From contig NZ_LMDY01000014.1 in the NCBI RefSeq assembly GCF_001425905.1, positions 303,115-367,114 on the forward strand: 64,000 bases of DNA, read 5' to 3'. This document shows positions 51,900 to 59,863 of the stretch, one piece after another. This DNA is from Methylibium sp. Root1272. GTDB taxonomy: Bacteria > Pseudomonadota > Gammaproteobacteria > Burkholderiales > Burkholderiaceae_C. Under the pieces are notes generated by a model. It did no database searches. It was given only the letters and a program-made list of their open reading frames with translations, and was not told the origin of the DNA. Positions within the stretch are counted from its first letter, which is position 1; every line of letters starts with the position of its first letter. A program made the position numbers and the translations under genes.

Positions 51900-52532
51900 C
51901 TATGCGGACCTCGCTGTCGCCCGGCCCCCCAGCACCTCCAGCGCCGACCCCAGGCCCAGCAGTGCCGGTTGCGCTTCGGTGATGCGCCTGAAGACCTCGG
52001 CATACACCGCATCGCCCTCATCGCTGGCGAGCGGATCGCGGTTCTGCAGGAAGGCCGCGTCGAGCTCGCGCCAGTCCTGCTCACCGAGCACGCGCTCGGC
52101 CATCGGCAGCACCATCGCCTCCTCGGTGCGCATGTGGTTCAGGTAGAAGTGCATGTAGGCCGTCATCGACCGCTCGAAGCGCCCGCGTCGCTCCTCGCCC
52201 TGGGGCGTCTCGGCCATCACCTCGAAGGCCAGCAGCTCGTGTTCGAGCTTGCGGATGAACTGCTCGCCCTGGGCATGGTCCTGATCGAGCCGGTTCAACA
52301 CGGCGGTGCGCTCCGCGCTGCGCGACCGCAGCATCGGGAACAGCAGCTGGCTCTCCTTGGCGTGATGCAGGCGCTCGGGAAACTCGTCGACGTAGAACAG
52401 CATGGCGCGCAGCATCCCGAAGTCCGGCAGCGTTCCGCGCCGGCGGTGCTCGCCCAGCAGCAGATGGATGGCGCGCAGCATGGCGGACAGCGCTCGGTGC
52501 TCCTGGCGAATGATGGTCAGGCTGGCATGCAC
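51900..52532 (-). CDS. Hemerythrin (HHE) domain protein
   Basis: A protein of about 210 residues with a hemerythrin-like four-helix bundle. Putative di-iron ligands are HASLTIIRQEHRALSAML, ERLHHAKESQLLFPML, RLDQDHAQGEQFIRKLEHE and YMHFYLNHMRTEEAMVLPM, that is, His and Glu residues at helix spacing. Such proteins sense or bind O2 or NO, or protect Fe-S clusters. No Met occurs before the domain; GTG 52532 is the best start seen, and TTG starts up to 52580 cannot be excluded. Confidence 0.85.
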   Translation of the reverse strand: MHASLTIIRQEHRALSAMLRAIHLLLGEHRRRGTLPDFGMLRAMLFYVDEFPERLHHAKESQLLFPMLRSRSAERTAVLNRLDQDHAQGEQFIRKLEHELLAFEVMAETPQGEERRGRFERSMTAYMHFYLNHMRTEEAMVLPMAERVLGEQDWRELDAAFLQNRDPLASDEGDAVYAEVFRRITEAQPALLGLGSALEVLGGRATARSA

Positions 52533-52808
52533 GGTGACTGATGAGGTGTTGAGAAGCGGACGACCGGACAAGCTCGGCAAGCCCCTTGCCGAGCGTCGGT
52601 CGCTAGCGTCGATCCAGACAGCTCAGAGGGCCTTGCGCCAGATCAAGCGGCCGTCCGATGTGTGCGAAGGAGACACGGTGTAGGCGTGTTCGTACAGGAC
52701 GCGGGGCGATCACCCTACTGTCTTTTCGACACCCGCCGCCCATCATCGAATTTCGACGGCGCCCCTGCCTCGGGCGGTGCCACTTCCGGAACTTCGAGGA
52801 GTCATCCC

Positions 52809-53255
52809 ATGAGCGACAAGCAAGTCATCCAGATCCTGAACGAACTGATCGAAACGTCGAAGGACGGCCAGTACGGGTTCGCGAAATGCGCCGAGCGAGC
52901 CGAGTCCGCTTCCCTGAAGCAGACGCTGCAGGCTCGCGCCGCGGAATGCGAGAGCGCCGCGGTGGAGTTGCAGGCCTTGGTCCTGCAGCACGGCGGCAGC
53001 CCGGAAGACCACGGCACGATCTCGGGCGCGCTCCATCGTGGCTGGGTTTCCGTCAAGGATGCGCTGACCGGCAGCAGCGACCATGCCTTGCTGGAGGAGT
53101 GCGAACGCGGCGAGGACGTGGCCCTGGCGCGCTATCGCAAGGCGCTGAAACAGCAGTTGCCGATCGATGTGCAGCAGACGATCGGCCGGCAACTGATGGG
53201 GGTGCAGGCGAACCACGAGCAGATCAAGGCGCTGCGCGACAGCGTGACGACCTGA
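52809..53255 (+). CDS. PA2169-family four-helix-bundle protein (DUF2383)
   Basis: A 148-residue ferritin-like protein. It begins with QVIQILNELIETSKDGQYGF, then KCAERAESASLKQTLQARAA, LQHGGSPEDHGTISGALHRG and LLEECERGEDVALARYRKAL, each typical of the TIGR02284/PA2169 group. Members are stress-induced and may bind metal; their function is not known. A GAGGAG site lies before the ATG. A zinc-ribbon gene follows after 23 bases, probably cotranscribed. The 276 bases upstream hold no gene. Confidence 0.88.
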   Translation: MSDKQVIQILNELIETSKDGQYGFAKCAERAESASLKQTLQARAAECESAAVELQALVLQHGGSPEDHGTISGALHRGWVSVKDALTGSSDHALLEECERGEDVALARYRKALKQQLPIDVQQTIGRQLMGVQANHEQIKALRDSVTT

Positions 53256-53278
53256 AGCCGACGAGTAAAGGTTCGGCC

Positions 53279-53554
53279 ATGTCGGATGCCGGCTACGACT
53301 CGTTCAACAACCGCGCTGAACTCGCATCGGCTCGGGTTGCAGGTTGCTTCTCTTGCCTGGCCATCTTCGAACCGGCCGACGTGGTGACATGGACGCATGG
53401 CGGATCCACCGCCGTGTGTCCGCTCTGCAGCGCCGACACGGTGCTGCCCCACGTCGGCAGCCTCGCGGCCTTGCGGGCGGTGCACGCCGGGTTGCTCGAC
53501 AACAGCGACGAGACGATCCCCGCCGTCCTGACGCTGACACCCGAGCGCAACTAG
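53279..53554 (+). CDS. Small zinc-ribbon-like protein, function unknown
   Basis: A 91-residue protein with two CxxC knuckles: AGCFSCLAIFEPADVVTW near residue 22 and TAVCPLCSADTVLPH near 48. It opens YDSFNNRAELASARVAG. The pattern of an aromatic residue after the first knuckle, an acidic-Trp segment and CPLCSADTV matches a family of small cytoplasmic proteins of unknown role. Zinc binding is inferred. It lies 23 bases after the PA2169-family gene and ends in a clear terminator. Confidence 0.78.
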   Translation: MSDAGYDSFNNRAELASARVAGCFSCLAIFEPADVVTWTHGGSTAVCPLCSADTVLPHVGSLAALRAVHAGLLDNSDETIPAVLTLTPERN

Positions 53555-53563
53555 CAACGGCGT

Positions 53564-53607
53564 CGGTTGCGGGGCCTGTCCCGATGCGGCCCCGCGACCG
53601 CTTTCTT
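53564..53607 (+). terminator. Terminator of the PA2169/zinc-ribbon transcript
   Basis: Thirteen-base arms CGGTTGCGGGGCC (53564-53576) and GGCCCCGCGACCG (53588-53600), with one G-U, are followed by CTTTCTT. The tail overlaps the stop of the convergent monooxygenase gene. Confidence 0.78.
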
Positions 53608-55232
53608 CAGCGCATCTCGAACCCCGGGTACCCGCCCGCAGCCAGTTCCTCGCAACGCTGCCGGTACTTCCCGACGCCCCCGATGTAAGAGAGCATGCGG
53701 CGCTGCTTGCCCTTGACGTTGGTTCCCATGTACCAGGAATCGGTCTTGACCAGCAGCGTGGCGTTGGAGGTCTCGTCGTGGTGCGCCACCCAGTCGTCCT
53801 CGAGGGCCTTGGAGGGTTCGATGACACTCAAGCCCTTGCTGCGCATGGCCACCAGGCATTCGGTGATCCAGTCGACCTGCTGCTGCAGGCAGGTGGTCAT
53901 GTTGCAAAAGGCTGCCGACGGCGCCAGCGGCGCTCCCGTGGTGAAGAAGTTCGGATAGCCGTGCACCTGCAGCCCCATGGTCGTGCGGATCTCGCGACCC
54001 CAGTCTTCCTTGAGCGAGCGCCCGCCGCGACCGCGGATGTCGATGCGCGTCAGCGCGCCCGTCCCCGCATCGAAGCCCGTGGCGAGGATCAGGATGTCGA
54101 GTTCGTGCAGTTTGCCGTCCGCCGTTCTCACACCCTCCGGCGTGACGCGCTCGATCGGCGACGCCTTCACGTCGACGATCTCCACGTTCGGCCGGTGGTA
54201 GGCCTCGAGGTAGTTGGTGTCCAGCGGCACCCGGTTGGTCCCGAAGCCATATTTCGTCGGGATCAGCTTCTCGCACAGCACCGGGTCCTTGAGCCGCTCG
54301 CGCATCTTGCCGCGCACGAATTCCGAAACCTCGGCATTGACCTTCTCGTCGAAGAACATCTCGGAGAACGAGGCCAGCCACAGCGCCAGCGAGCCGTCGT
54401 TCCAGAGTTCCTCGAGCACGGCGATCCGCTCCTCGGGCGTCCGTTCGGCCCAGGTGCCATAGCCGCCAAAATCGTACACATGGCCGGCGAAGGTGCGCTG
54501 CACGCGCTCCTTCATCTCATGGAAGCGGCTCGAGAAACCGGCCCAAACGGCATCGCTGTACTTGGGGTTGTTCATCGGGATCGTGTACTGCGGCGTGCGC
54601 AGGAACACCTTCAGATGACCGACCTGGCTCGCGATCGTCTGGATGACCTGGATGCCCGTCGCCCCGGCGCCGACGATGCCTACGCGCTTGCCGGTGAAGT
54701 CGACCGGCTCCTTCGGCCAGCGCGCGGTGTGGAACAGCTGGCCCTTGAAGCTCTCCTGACCGGGGAACACCGACGTCAGCGGCGCCGACAGCATGCCGCA
54801 GCAGGTGATCAGGAAGCGGGCCTCGACGGTGTCGCCCTGGTCCGTCGTGATCGACCAGCTCTGCGTGGCTTCGTCGTAGTGCGCCGTCTCGACGCGGGTG
54901 CTGAATCGGTAGTGCTTGCGCAGGTCGCAGCGGTCCGCCACGTAGTGCAGCCAGCGTTCGGACTCCGGCTGCGCCGGGAAGCGCTCGCTTGGTTTCCACC
55001 CCTTGTAGAGCTCTTCCGAGAACCAGAACTGGTAGACCTCGGCCGTCGAGTCGAATCGGGCGCCCGGGTAGCGGTTCCAGTACCAGGTGCCACCCACGTT
55101 GGATCCGGCCTCGAAAGCCTGGACGTCGAATCCCTGCTCGCGCAAGCGGTAGACCTGGTACAGGCCGGCGATGCCTGCCCCGATGACCACGGCGTCCACC
55201 TTGGTGGTCTTGGCAACGGTCTTGTCGTTCAT
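53607..55232 (-). CDS. Flavin-containing monooxygenase, Baeyer-Villiger type
   Basis: A 541-residue FAD- and NADPH-dependent enzyme. The FAD fold is DAVVIGAGIAGLYQVYRLRE near residue 14 and the NADPH fold KRVGIVGAGATGIQVIQTIA near 185. Between them, FKGQLFHTARWPKE matches the Baeyer-Villiger fingerprint FxGxxxHxxxWP. EAGSNVGGTWYWNRYPGARF near 42 is also typical of cyclohexanone-monooxygenase relatives. These convert ketones to esters or lactones; the natural substrate is unknown. ATG 55232 has an AAGGGGA site. It is divergent from the 2H phosphoesterase gene by 245 bases. Confidence 0.92.
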   Translation of the reverse strand: MNDKTVAKTTKVDAVVIGAGIAGLYQVYRLREQGFDVQAFEAGSNVGGTWYWNRYPGARFDSTAEVYQFWFSEELYKGWKPSERFPAQPESERWLHYVADRCDLRKHYRFSTRVETAHYDEATQSWSITTDQGDTVEARFLITCCGMLSAPLTSVFPGQESFKGQLFHTARWPKEPVDFTGKRVGIVGAGATGIQVIQTIASQVGHLKVFLRTPQYTIPMNNPKYSDAVWAGFSSRFHEMKERVQRTFAGHVYDFGGYGTWAERTPEERIAVLEELWNDGSLALWLASFSEMFFDEKVNAEVSEFVRGKMRERLKDPVLCEKLIPTKYGFGTNRVPLDTNYLEAYHRPNVEIVDVKASPIERVTPEGVRTADGKLHELDILILATGFDAGTGALTRIDIRGRGGRSLKEDWGREIRTTMGLQVHGYPNFFTTGAPLAPSAAFCNMTTCLQQQVDWITECLVAMRSKGLSVIEPSKALEDDWVAHHDETSNATLLVKTDSWYMGTNVKGKQRRMLSYIGGVGKYRQRCEELAAGGYPGFEMR

Positions 55233-55477
55233 CACGATCCCCTTCACTTGGTGATTTCAGCGGCCGTGACCGAGCTTCGCGTCACGGGAGAAGCGCTGTC
55301 CAAGGATGGAGGAGCGAGGGCAGCATTTCCGTCACGCAGGCGACAGGGGCCATGGGATGTAACCCTTAGACCGGCGGCGGCCGTCAGACAACGAATGACC
55401 CTTCGGCGGCGGTGTCATTCGAGGCCCGCGTGAAAACCCGTTTGCCGCCAGGAACATCGACCCGAGGACTGGATGTC

Positions 55478-56131
55478 ATGCCTGATCAAATGAGCCTGCC
55501 AGGAGTACCTGGCGAGCCCGCACTGTTCCAGCCTGAGGTCGTCCACGGGCGCGCGGGCCAACTGCGTGGCTACAACCTGTTCTTTGCGCTCGTCCCTCTG
55601 CGCGACGACGCAGAACACTTCGCCCAGGTCGGCGCTGAGCTGCGCAGGCGCCACGGGCTGCGGGGCCCGTGCCTGCCACCTCAGAATCTGCACGTCAGCC
55701 TGCATGCGGTGGCGGGCTACGCCGACAGGATCCCTCTATCGGATATCGACGCCGCCCGGGCCGCGGCTGCTCGAGTGACTTGGCCGGGTTCGTCCACCTT
55801 TTTCGATCGTGCGTGCAGCTTCGACACCGCGGGCAACAACCCCTTCGTCCTGCGCTGCGATGCTCAAAGCGATGACGCCGTGACCCAACTGCGGGAGGCA
55901 CTTGGGGACGAACTACGCCGCGCAGGGCTCAGGCCGAAGCCGTCCCGCACACCCCACATGACGCTGCTCTATGACCGGAGACTGGTGCCAGAGCACCCCA
56001 TCGAACAGACAGGATGGGTCGCCGCGCGATTTACATTGATCCTCAGCTACCAAGGCCTCGGACATCACCAGAGGCTGGGCGATTGGCCATCGCCTGATGA
56101 GGGATCTTGCGTGCGCGACGGCCAGAAATGA
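55478..56131 (+). CDS. 2H phosphoesterase (2'-5' RNA ligase/LigT-like) family protein
   Basis: A 217-residue protein with the two H-x-T/S-x motifs of the 2H superfamily: PPQNLHVSLHAVAGYAD near residue 65 and SRTPHMTLLYDRRLV near 165. Around them are YNLFFALVPLRDDAEHFAQV and PFVLRCD, the usual strands. Members act on cyclic or 2'-5' phosphate ends of RNA; the specific substrate is unknown. The start MPDQMSLPGVPG at 55478 is preferred. Its base composition looks slightly less GC-rich than its neighbours, and it sits next to two tRNA-Lys genes. Confidence 0.85.
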   Translation: MPDQMSLPGVPGEPALFQPEVVHGRAGQLRGYNLFFALVPLRDDAEHFAQVGAELRRRHGLRGPCLPPQNLHVSLHAVAGYADRIPLSDIDAARAAAARVTWPGSSTFFDRACSFDTAGNNPFVLRCDAQSDDAVTQLREALGDELRRAGLRPKPSRTPHMTLLYDRRLVPEHPIEQTGWVAARFTLILSYQGLGHHQRLGDWPSPDEGSCVRDGQK

Positions 56132-56170
56132 CAAAGACCCCGCACTGTCGTGCGAGGCCTTGTCTTTCTT
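56132..56170 (+). terminator. Imperfect terminator after the 2H phosphoesterase gene
   Basis: CAAAG..CC.CGCAC (56132-56145) pairs with GTGCG.GG.CTTG (56150-56162) with small mismatches and a TGTC loop, followed by TCTTTCTT. It starts right after the stop and ends at the 3' end of tRNA-Lys(CTT). Confidence 0.55.
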
Positions 56171-56245
56171 GGTGGGCCCTGAGTGACTCGAACACTCGAC
56201 CTACGGATTAAGAGTCCGCTGCTCTACCAACTGAGCTAAGAGCCC
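56170..56245 (-). tRNA. tRNA-Lys (anticodon CTT)
   Basis: A 76-base cloverleaf with encoded CCA. The acceptor arm is GGGCTCT/AGGGCCC, the anticodon arm GCGGA-CTCTTAA-TCCGT with anticodon CTT, and the T arm GAGTG-TTCGAGT-CACTC. It is second in a two-tRNA transcript after tRNA-Lys(TTT), 38 bases apart. Confidence 0.97.
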
Positions 56246-56283
56246 GTGAACTGGCCACGGTGTGCACCCCGTGAGGAGTGCCT

Positions 56284-56359
56284 TGGTGGGTTGTGCGTGA
56301 CTCGAACACGCGACCAACGGATTAAAAGTCCGCTGCTCTACCGACTGAGCTAACAACCC
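56284..56359 (-). tRNA. tRNA-Lys (anticodon TTT)
   Basis: A 76-base cloverleaf with encoded CCA. The acceptor arm is GGGTTGT/ACAACCC, the anticodon arm GCGGA-CTTTTAA-TCCGT with anticodon TTT, and the T arm GCGTG-TTCGAGT-CACGC. It is closely similar to the adjacent CTT gene, as expected from a local duplication. It is the first tRNA after the promoter at 56375-56404. Confidence 0.97.
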
Positions 56360-56374
56360 GCCGTAGAGCCGCTC

Positions 56375-56404
56375 ATTATAGCCAGACTTTTTTCTCGGAT
56401 TCAA
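56375..56404 (-). promoter_or_regulatory. Promoter of the tRNA-Lys pair
   Basis: On the minus strand TTGAAT (56399-56404) and a consensus TATAAT (56375-56380) are 18 bases apart. The -10 lies 15 bases before the tRNA-Lys(TTT) 5' end. The -35 box overlaps the stop codon of tcdA. Confidence 0.72.
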
Positions 56405-57177
56405 GTCTGTGCGTCACGGACCACGAGGCCCTCGATGATCGCACCTGCGGCGACCAAACCGAAGGTGGCCGTGACGCTGACGGCGGATCCGTAGCCGTGG
56501 CAATTGAGGCTGCCGTCGACCTGGCAAGCCTCTTCGGGCGCGCTCACGGCCTCGCGCGAGAACACGCAGCGCACGCCGATCGCCCCCTTGCGGGCCGCCG
56601 CGTGCCGCTGGCGCAGGCGCTGCCGCAGGGACGCCAGCAAGGGATCGTGGGTCACCTCGGCCAAGTCCTCGACCTCGACTGCCTGCGCGCGGCGCTTGCC
56701 GCCGGCAGCCCCGACCGACACGAAAGGCAAGCCGCCTTCGAGCGCCCAGGCCGCCAGCAGCGCCTTCGCTCGAACCTGATCGCAGGCGTCCACCAGCGCA
56801 TCGACGTGCTCCGGGAGCAGCGCGGGCCAGTTGTCGGCCTCGACGAAGGCCTCGACAGCGTGCACCCGGCACGCCGGATGGATCTGAGCGATGCGGTCCC
56901 GCAAGGCCAACACCTTGGCCTGGCCGAGGGTGGTGTCCAGGGCCTGCACTTGCCGGTTGATGTTGGACTCGCTGACGTGGTCGAGGTCGATCAGAGTGAG
57001 TGCGGCCACTCCGCTGCGCGCCAGCGCCTCGGCCACCCAGGAGCCGACACCGCCGACGCCGACCACCGCGACCCGGGCCGCCCTGAGCCGACGGTAGCCG
57101 GCATCTCCGTAGAGGCGCCGCAGGCCGCCGAAGCGGCGCTCCAGGTCGGCCTCGTCCGGCTCCGGCAACGGGCTCAC
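56401..57177 (-). CDS. tcdA: tRNA threonylcarbamoyladenosine dehydratase (TcdA/CsdL)
   Basis: A 258-residue E1-like enzyme that cyclises t6A37 of ANN-decoding tRNAs to ct6A, using ATP. Nucleotide binding is shown by RVAVVGVGGVGSWVAEALAR near residue 35 and LTLIDLDHVSESNINRQVQA near 60. DACDQVRAKALLAAWAL and GKRRAQAVEVEDLAEVTHDP follow. The start is GTG, overlapping the cpoB stop (GTGA), so it is coupled to the pal-cpoB genes. tRNA-Lys, a known type of substrate, is encoded directly downstream; TsaD, which helps make t6A, is at 5.9 kb. Confidence 0.93.
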   Translation of the reverse strand: MSPLPEPDEADLERRFGGLRRLYGDAGYRRLRAARVAVVGVGGVGSWVAEALARSGVAALTLIDLDHVSESNINRQVQALDTTLGQAKVLALRDRIAQIHPACRVHAVEAFVEADNWPALLPEHVDALVDACDQVRAKALLAAWALEGGLPFVSVGAAGGKRRAQAVEVEDLAEVTHDPLLASLRQRLRQRHAAARKGAIGVRCVFSREAVSAPEEACQVDGSLNCHGYGSAVSVTATFGLVAAGAIIEGLVVRDAQT

Positions 57178-57962
57178 TTCAGTGAGGCGAGCCGCTCGCG
57201 ACCGGCCTGCGCGGCCTCGCTCTTCGGGTAGTTCTTCAGCAGCTCGTCGAGCGTGCGGCGTGCGGACTTGCTGTCCTTCAGCTCGAGCTGGCAGTTGGCG
57301 ATCGACAGCAGCGCCTCGGGCGCACGCGGATGGTCGGGCGCCGCAGCCACCAGGGCGCGGAAGGACGGGATGGCGTCCTTGTAGTCGCGCTTGCCGTACT
57401 GCGCATTGGCGAGCCAGTACAGCGCCGCGGTCGAGTAGCCGCTGCTGGGGTAGCGACGCTGGAAGGCGCTGAAGGCGTTGACGGCGCCGGTGAAGTCGCC
57501 CTGCCGCAGCACGTTGACGGCCTCACCGTACAGCCGCGTCTCCTCGGGCTCGGCGAGGAATTCCTTGCCGTCCAGCGTGACCTTCTGCGGCTCCACCTTG
57601 CGCAGGCGCTCGTCGATGCCCTGCTGCACGTCCTTCTGCTTGCGCTGCAGATCGGCCACGTCGCGTTGCAACTGCTCGTCGCTGCCGCGCAGCTTGGCCA
57701 GGTCGGCGCGCAGCTGCTCGATGGTGGTGTTGAGGTCAAGCAGGCTGCGGCGCAGCTGATTGACCTGCTCGGTCAGCTCGGCCTCGCGCGCCTTGGAGGC
57801 CTGGTCCATCTGGTCGATGCGGGAGCGTGCATCGAGGATGGCGCGACGCGCCTCGTCGTCGTCGAACAGGCCGGCCTGCGCGGCTCCGGCGCCCAGCAGC
57901 GCCGCGGCCAAGACCGCCGAGCGCCAGCCGGCGCGCTTGACCATGACGGTGCTGCGCGCCAT
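57174..57962 (-). CDS. cpoB: Cell division coordinator CpoB (YbgF)
   Basis: A 262-residue periplasmic protein that links peptidoglycan synthesis with Tol-driven outer-membrane constriction. The signal peptide (RSAVLAAALLGAGAAQAG) is followed by a trimerising coiled coil (residues about 35-115, with EQVNQLRRSLLDLNTTIEQL). The C-terminal TPR domain runs from about 140 to 262 (YGEAVNVLRQGDFTGAVNAF and two more repeats). ATG 57962 is one base after the pal stop. It is the standard tolB-pal-cpoB order, here continued by tcdA. Confidence 0.93.
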   Translation of the reverse strand: MARSTVMVKRAGWRSAVLAAALLGAGAAQAGLFDDDEARRAILDARSRIDQMDQASKAREAELTEQVNQLRRSLLDLNTTIEQLRADLAKLRGSDEQLQRDVADLQRKQKDVQQGIDERLRKVEPQKVTLDGKEFLAEPEETRLYGEAVNVLRQGDFTGAVNAFSAFQRRYPSSGYSTAALYWLANAQYGKRDYKDAIPSFRALVAAAPDHPRAPEALLSIANCQLELKDSKSARRTLDELLKNYPKSEAAQAGRERLASLK

Positions 57963-57963
57963 C

Positions 57964-58503
57964 TCAGCGGTCGCGCAGTTCGGCACGGCGGTTCTTGGCC
58001 CACGCCGTCTCGTCGCTGCCGGTGACCGCCGGACGTTCCTTGCCGTAGCTGACCGACTCGATCTGCGCGTCCTGCACGCCCAGCAGCGTGAGCGACTTGG
58101 CCACCGCCTCGGCGCGCTTCTGGCCGAGCGCGAGGTTGTACTCGCGGCCGCCGCGCTCGTCGGTGTGGCCTTCGATGACGACGCGCTTCTTGCGGTCACC
58201 GTTCAGCACCTTGGAGTAGTTGTCGACGATCGGGCGAAATTCGTCCTTCACCAGGAAGCTGTCGAAGTCGAAGTAGACGACCTTGCCCAGCGCGCCGGCC
58301 TGCTGGGCCGACAGGTCCACGTTGGCGACCTGCGACTGGTTGGTGCCGCTGGCCGAACCACCGGCACCGACACCGCCGACCGGAGCGGCCGTGCGGCTCT
58401 CCACCGGCGGCTCGTCCAGCTTCACCGGCGAGCTGCAGGCGGCCAGTGCCAGTGCGGCCAGCACGGCCAGGGCGGGGGTGGAGCGGCGGATCATCGGAAT
58501 CAT
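57964..58503 (-). CDS. pal: Peptidoglycan-associated lipoprotein Pal
   Basis: A 179-residue outer-membrane lipoprotein tying the envelope to peptidoglycan and to TolB. A signal with lipobox (ALAVLAALALAACSSPVK) places the lipidated Cys near residue 23. A Gly/Ser/Pro linker follows. The OmpA-like domain has VYFDFDSFLVKDEFRPIV near 78 and VVIEGHTDERGGREYNLALG near 108, with the diaminopimelate-binding Asp and Arg. The ATG at 58503 is preceded by GAGGAGAAAACC. Confidence 0.96.
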   Translation of the reverse strand: MIPMIRRSTPALAVLAALALAACSSPVKLDEPPVESRTAAPVGGVGAGGSASGTNQSQVANVDLSAQQAGALGKVVYFDFDSFLVKDEFRPIVDNYSKVLNGDRKKRVVIEGHTDERGGREYNLALGQKRAEAVAKSLTLLGVQDAQIESVSYGKERPAVTGSDETAWAKNRRAELRDR

Positions 58504-58564
58504 GGTTTTCTCCTCATTGATGAATGGTTGTCGGTCGACGAAATAGGTGCGATCCGCTCTGGGC

Positions 58565-59863
58565 TCAGCGTCCATAAGGGCCCCAGACCGGCTCGCGCAC
58601 GTCGGCTTGGGTCGACACGAGGCGCGCCTTGATCTTGCCGTCGGCCGTGGTGGTCATCAGCACGTCGCGGCCGCTGTCGCGGGTGGCGTAGATGATGAGC
58701 CGGCCGTTCGGCGCGAAGCTCGGGCTTTCATCGTCCTTGGTGTCGCTCACCGCGCGGGCGGTTCCGCTGGCGAGGTCCATCACCTGGACCCGGAAGGCGC
58801 CGCCGTCGCGCGAGATGTAGGCCATCGTGCGGCCGTCCGGGCTGATCGCCGGGCTGATGTTGTAGCTGCCGCTGAAGCTCACCCGCTCGGCGTTGCCACC
58901 GCCGGCCGGCACGCGGTAGATCTGCGGGCTGCCGCCGCGATCACTGACGAAGTAGATCGACTTGCCGTCCGGCGCCCAGGTGGCCTCGGTATCGATCGCG
59001 CCGCTGTTGGTCAGGCGCTTCACGCCCTCCCCGTCGCGACCCATCACGAAGAGCTGCGAGCCGCCATCGCGGCTGAGGGTCAGCGCAAGCTGGCGGCCGT
59101 CGGGCGACCAGGCCGGCGCGCTGTTCGACCCCCGGAAGCTCGCCAGCGTGCGGCGCTTGCCGCTGGCGACCTCCTGCACGTAGACCACGGCCTTGCGGCT
59201 CTCGAAGGACACGTAGGCCAGTTCGCGACCGTCGGGCGACCAGGCCGGCGAGATGATGGGTTCGGGGCTGGCCAGCGCGGACTGGCCGCCCTCGCCGTCG
59301 GCGTCGGTCACCCACAGCGTGAAGCGACCGCCGCCCTTGGTGACGTAGGCGATGCGCGTCGAGAACACGCCCTTCTCACCGGTGAGCTTCTCGTAGATGG
59401 CGTCGGCGATGCGGTGGGCCGCGAGCCGCAGATCGCCGGCCGGCACCGCGTAGCTCTGGCCGCCGAGGTCGCGGCCCTTGACCACGTCCCACAGCCGATA
59501 GCGCACGTCGAAGCGGCCATCGGCCAGGCGCGTCACCGAGCCGCCGACCAGCGCGTCGACACTGCGCCCGCGCCAGTCGATCATGGCCGGCTGTGACCCT
59601 TCGTCGAGGACGACCCCGGCGGTGTCGAGATTGCGGAACACCCCGCTGCGCTCAAGATCGGCCCGCACGATGGCGCCCACCGGCTGCGGCGCCTTCTCTT
59701 CGTCACGGAACTTCACGACGGCGATCGGCAACTGGGTGGCGCCGACGCCGGAGATCTCGACGCGGAACTGGGCCAGCGCGGACGGCAGGGCCGCGGCGAG
59801 CGGCAGCGCCACCAAGCTGCGGCGCAGCATCGAGGGAGAGGACAGGAGTCGAAGTTGGGTCAT
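58565..59863 (-). CDS. tolB: Tol-Pal system protein TolB
   Basis: A 432-residue periplasmic beta-propeller protein. The signal peptide is SLVALPLAAALPSALAQ. The N-terminal domain (about 35-165) holds the TolA-interaction region. Six propeller blades have repeated SPDG or APDG turns: PAWSPDGRELAYVSFESRK, APAWSPDGRQLALTLSRDG, ATWAPDGKSIYFVSDRGG and others. ATG 59863 overlaps the stop of a small upstream ORF (ATGA). No tolQ, tolR or tolA precedes it, unlike the usual tolQRAB-pal-cpoB order. Confidence 0.95.
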   Translation of the reverse strand: MTQLRLLSSPSMLRRSLVALPLAAALPSALAQFRVEISGVGATQLPIAVVKFRDEEKAPQPVGAIVRADLERSGVFRNLDTAGVVLDEGSQPAMIDWRGRSVDALVGGSVTRLADGRFDVRYRLWDVVKGRDLGGQSYAVPAGDLRLAAHRIADAIYEKLTGEKGVFSTRIAYVTKGGGRFTLWVTDADGEGGQSALASPEPIISPAWSPDGRELAYVSFESRKAVVYVQEVASGKRRTLASFRGSNSAPAWSPDGRQLALTLSRDGGSQLFVMGRDGEGVKRLTNSGAIDTEATWAPDGKSIYFVSDRGGSPQIYRVPAGGGNAERVSFSGSYNISPAISPDGRTMAYISRDGGAFRVQVMDLASGTARAVSDTKDDESPSFAPNGRLIIYATRDSGRDVLMTTTADGKIKARLVSTQADVREPVWGPYGR

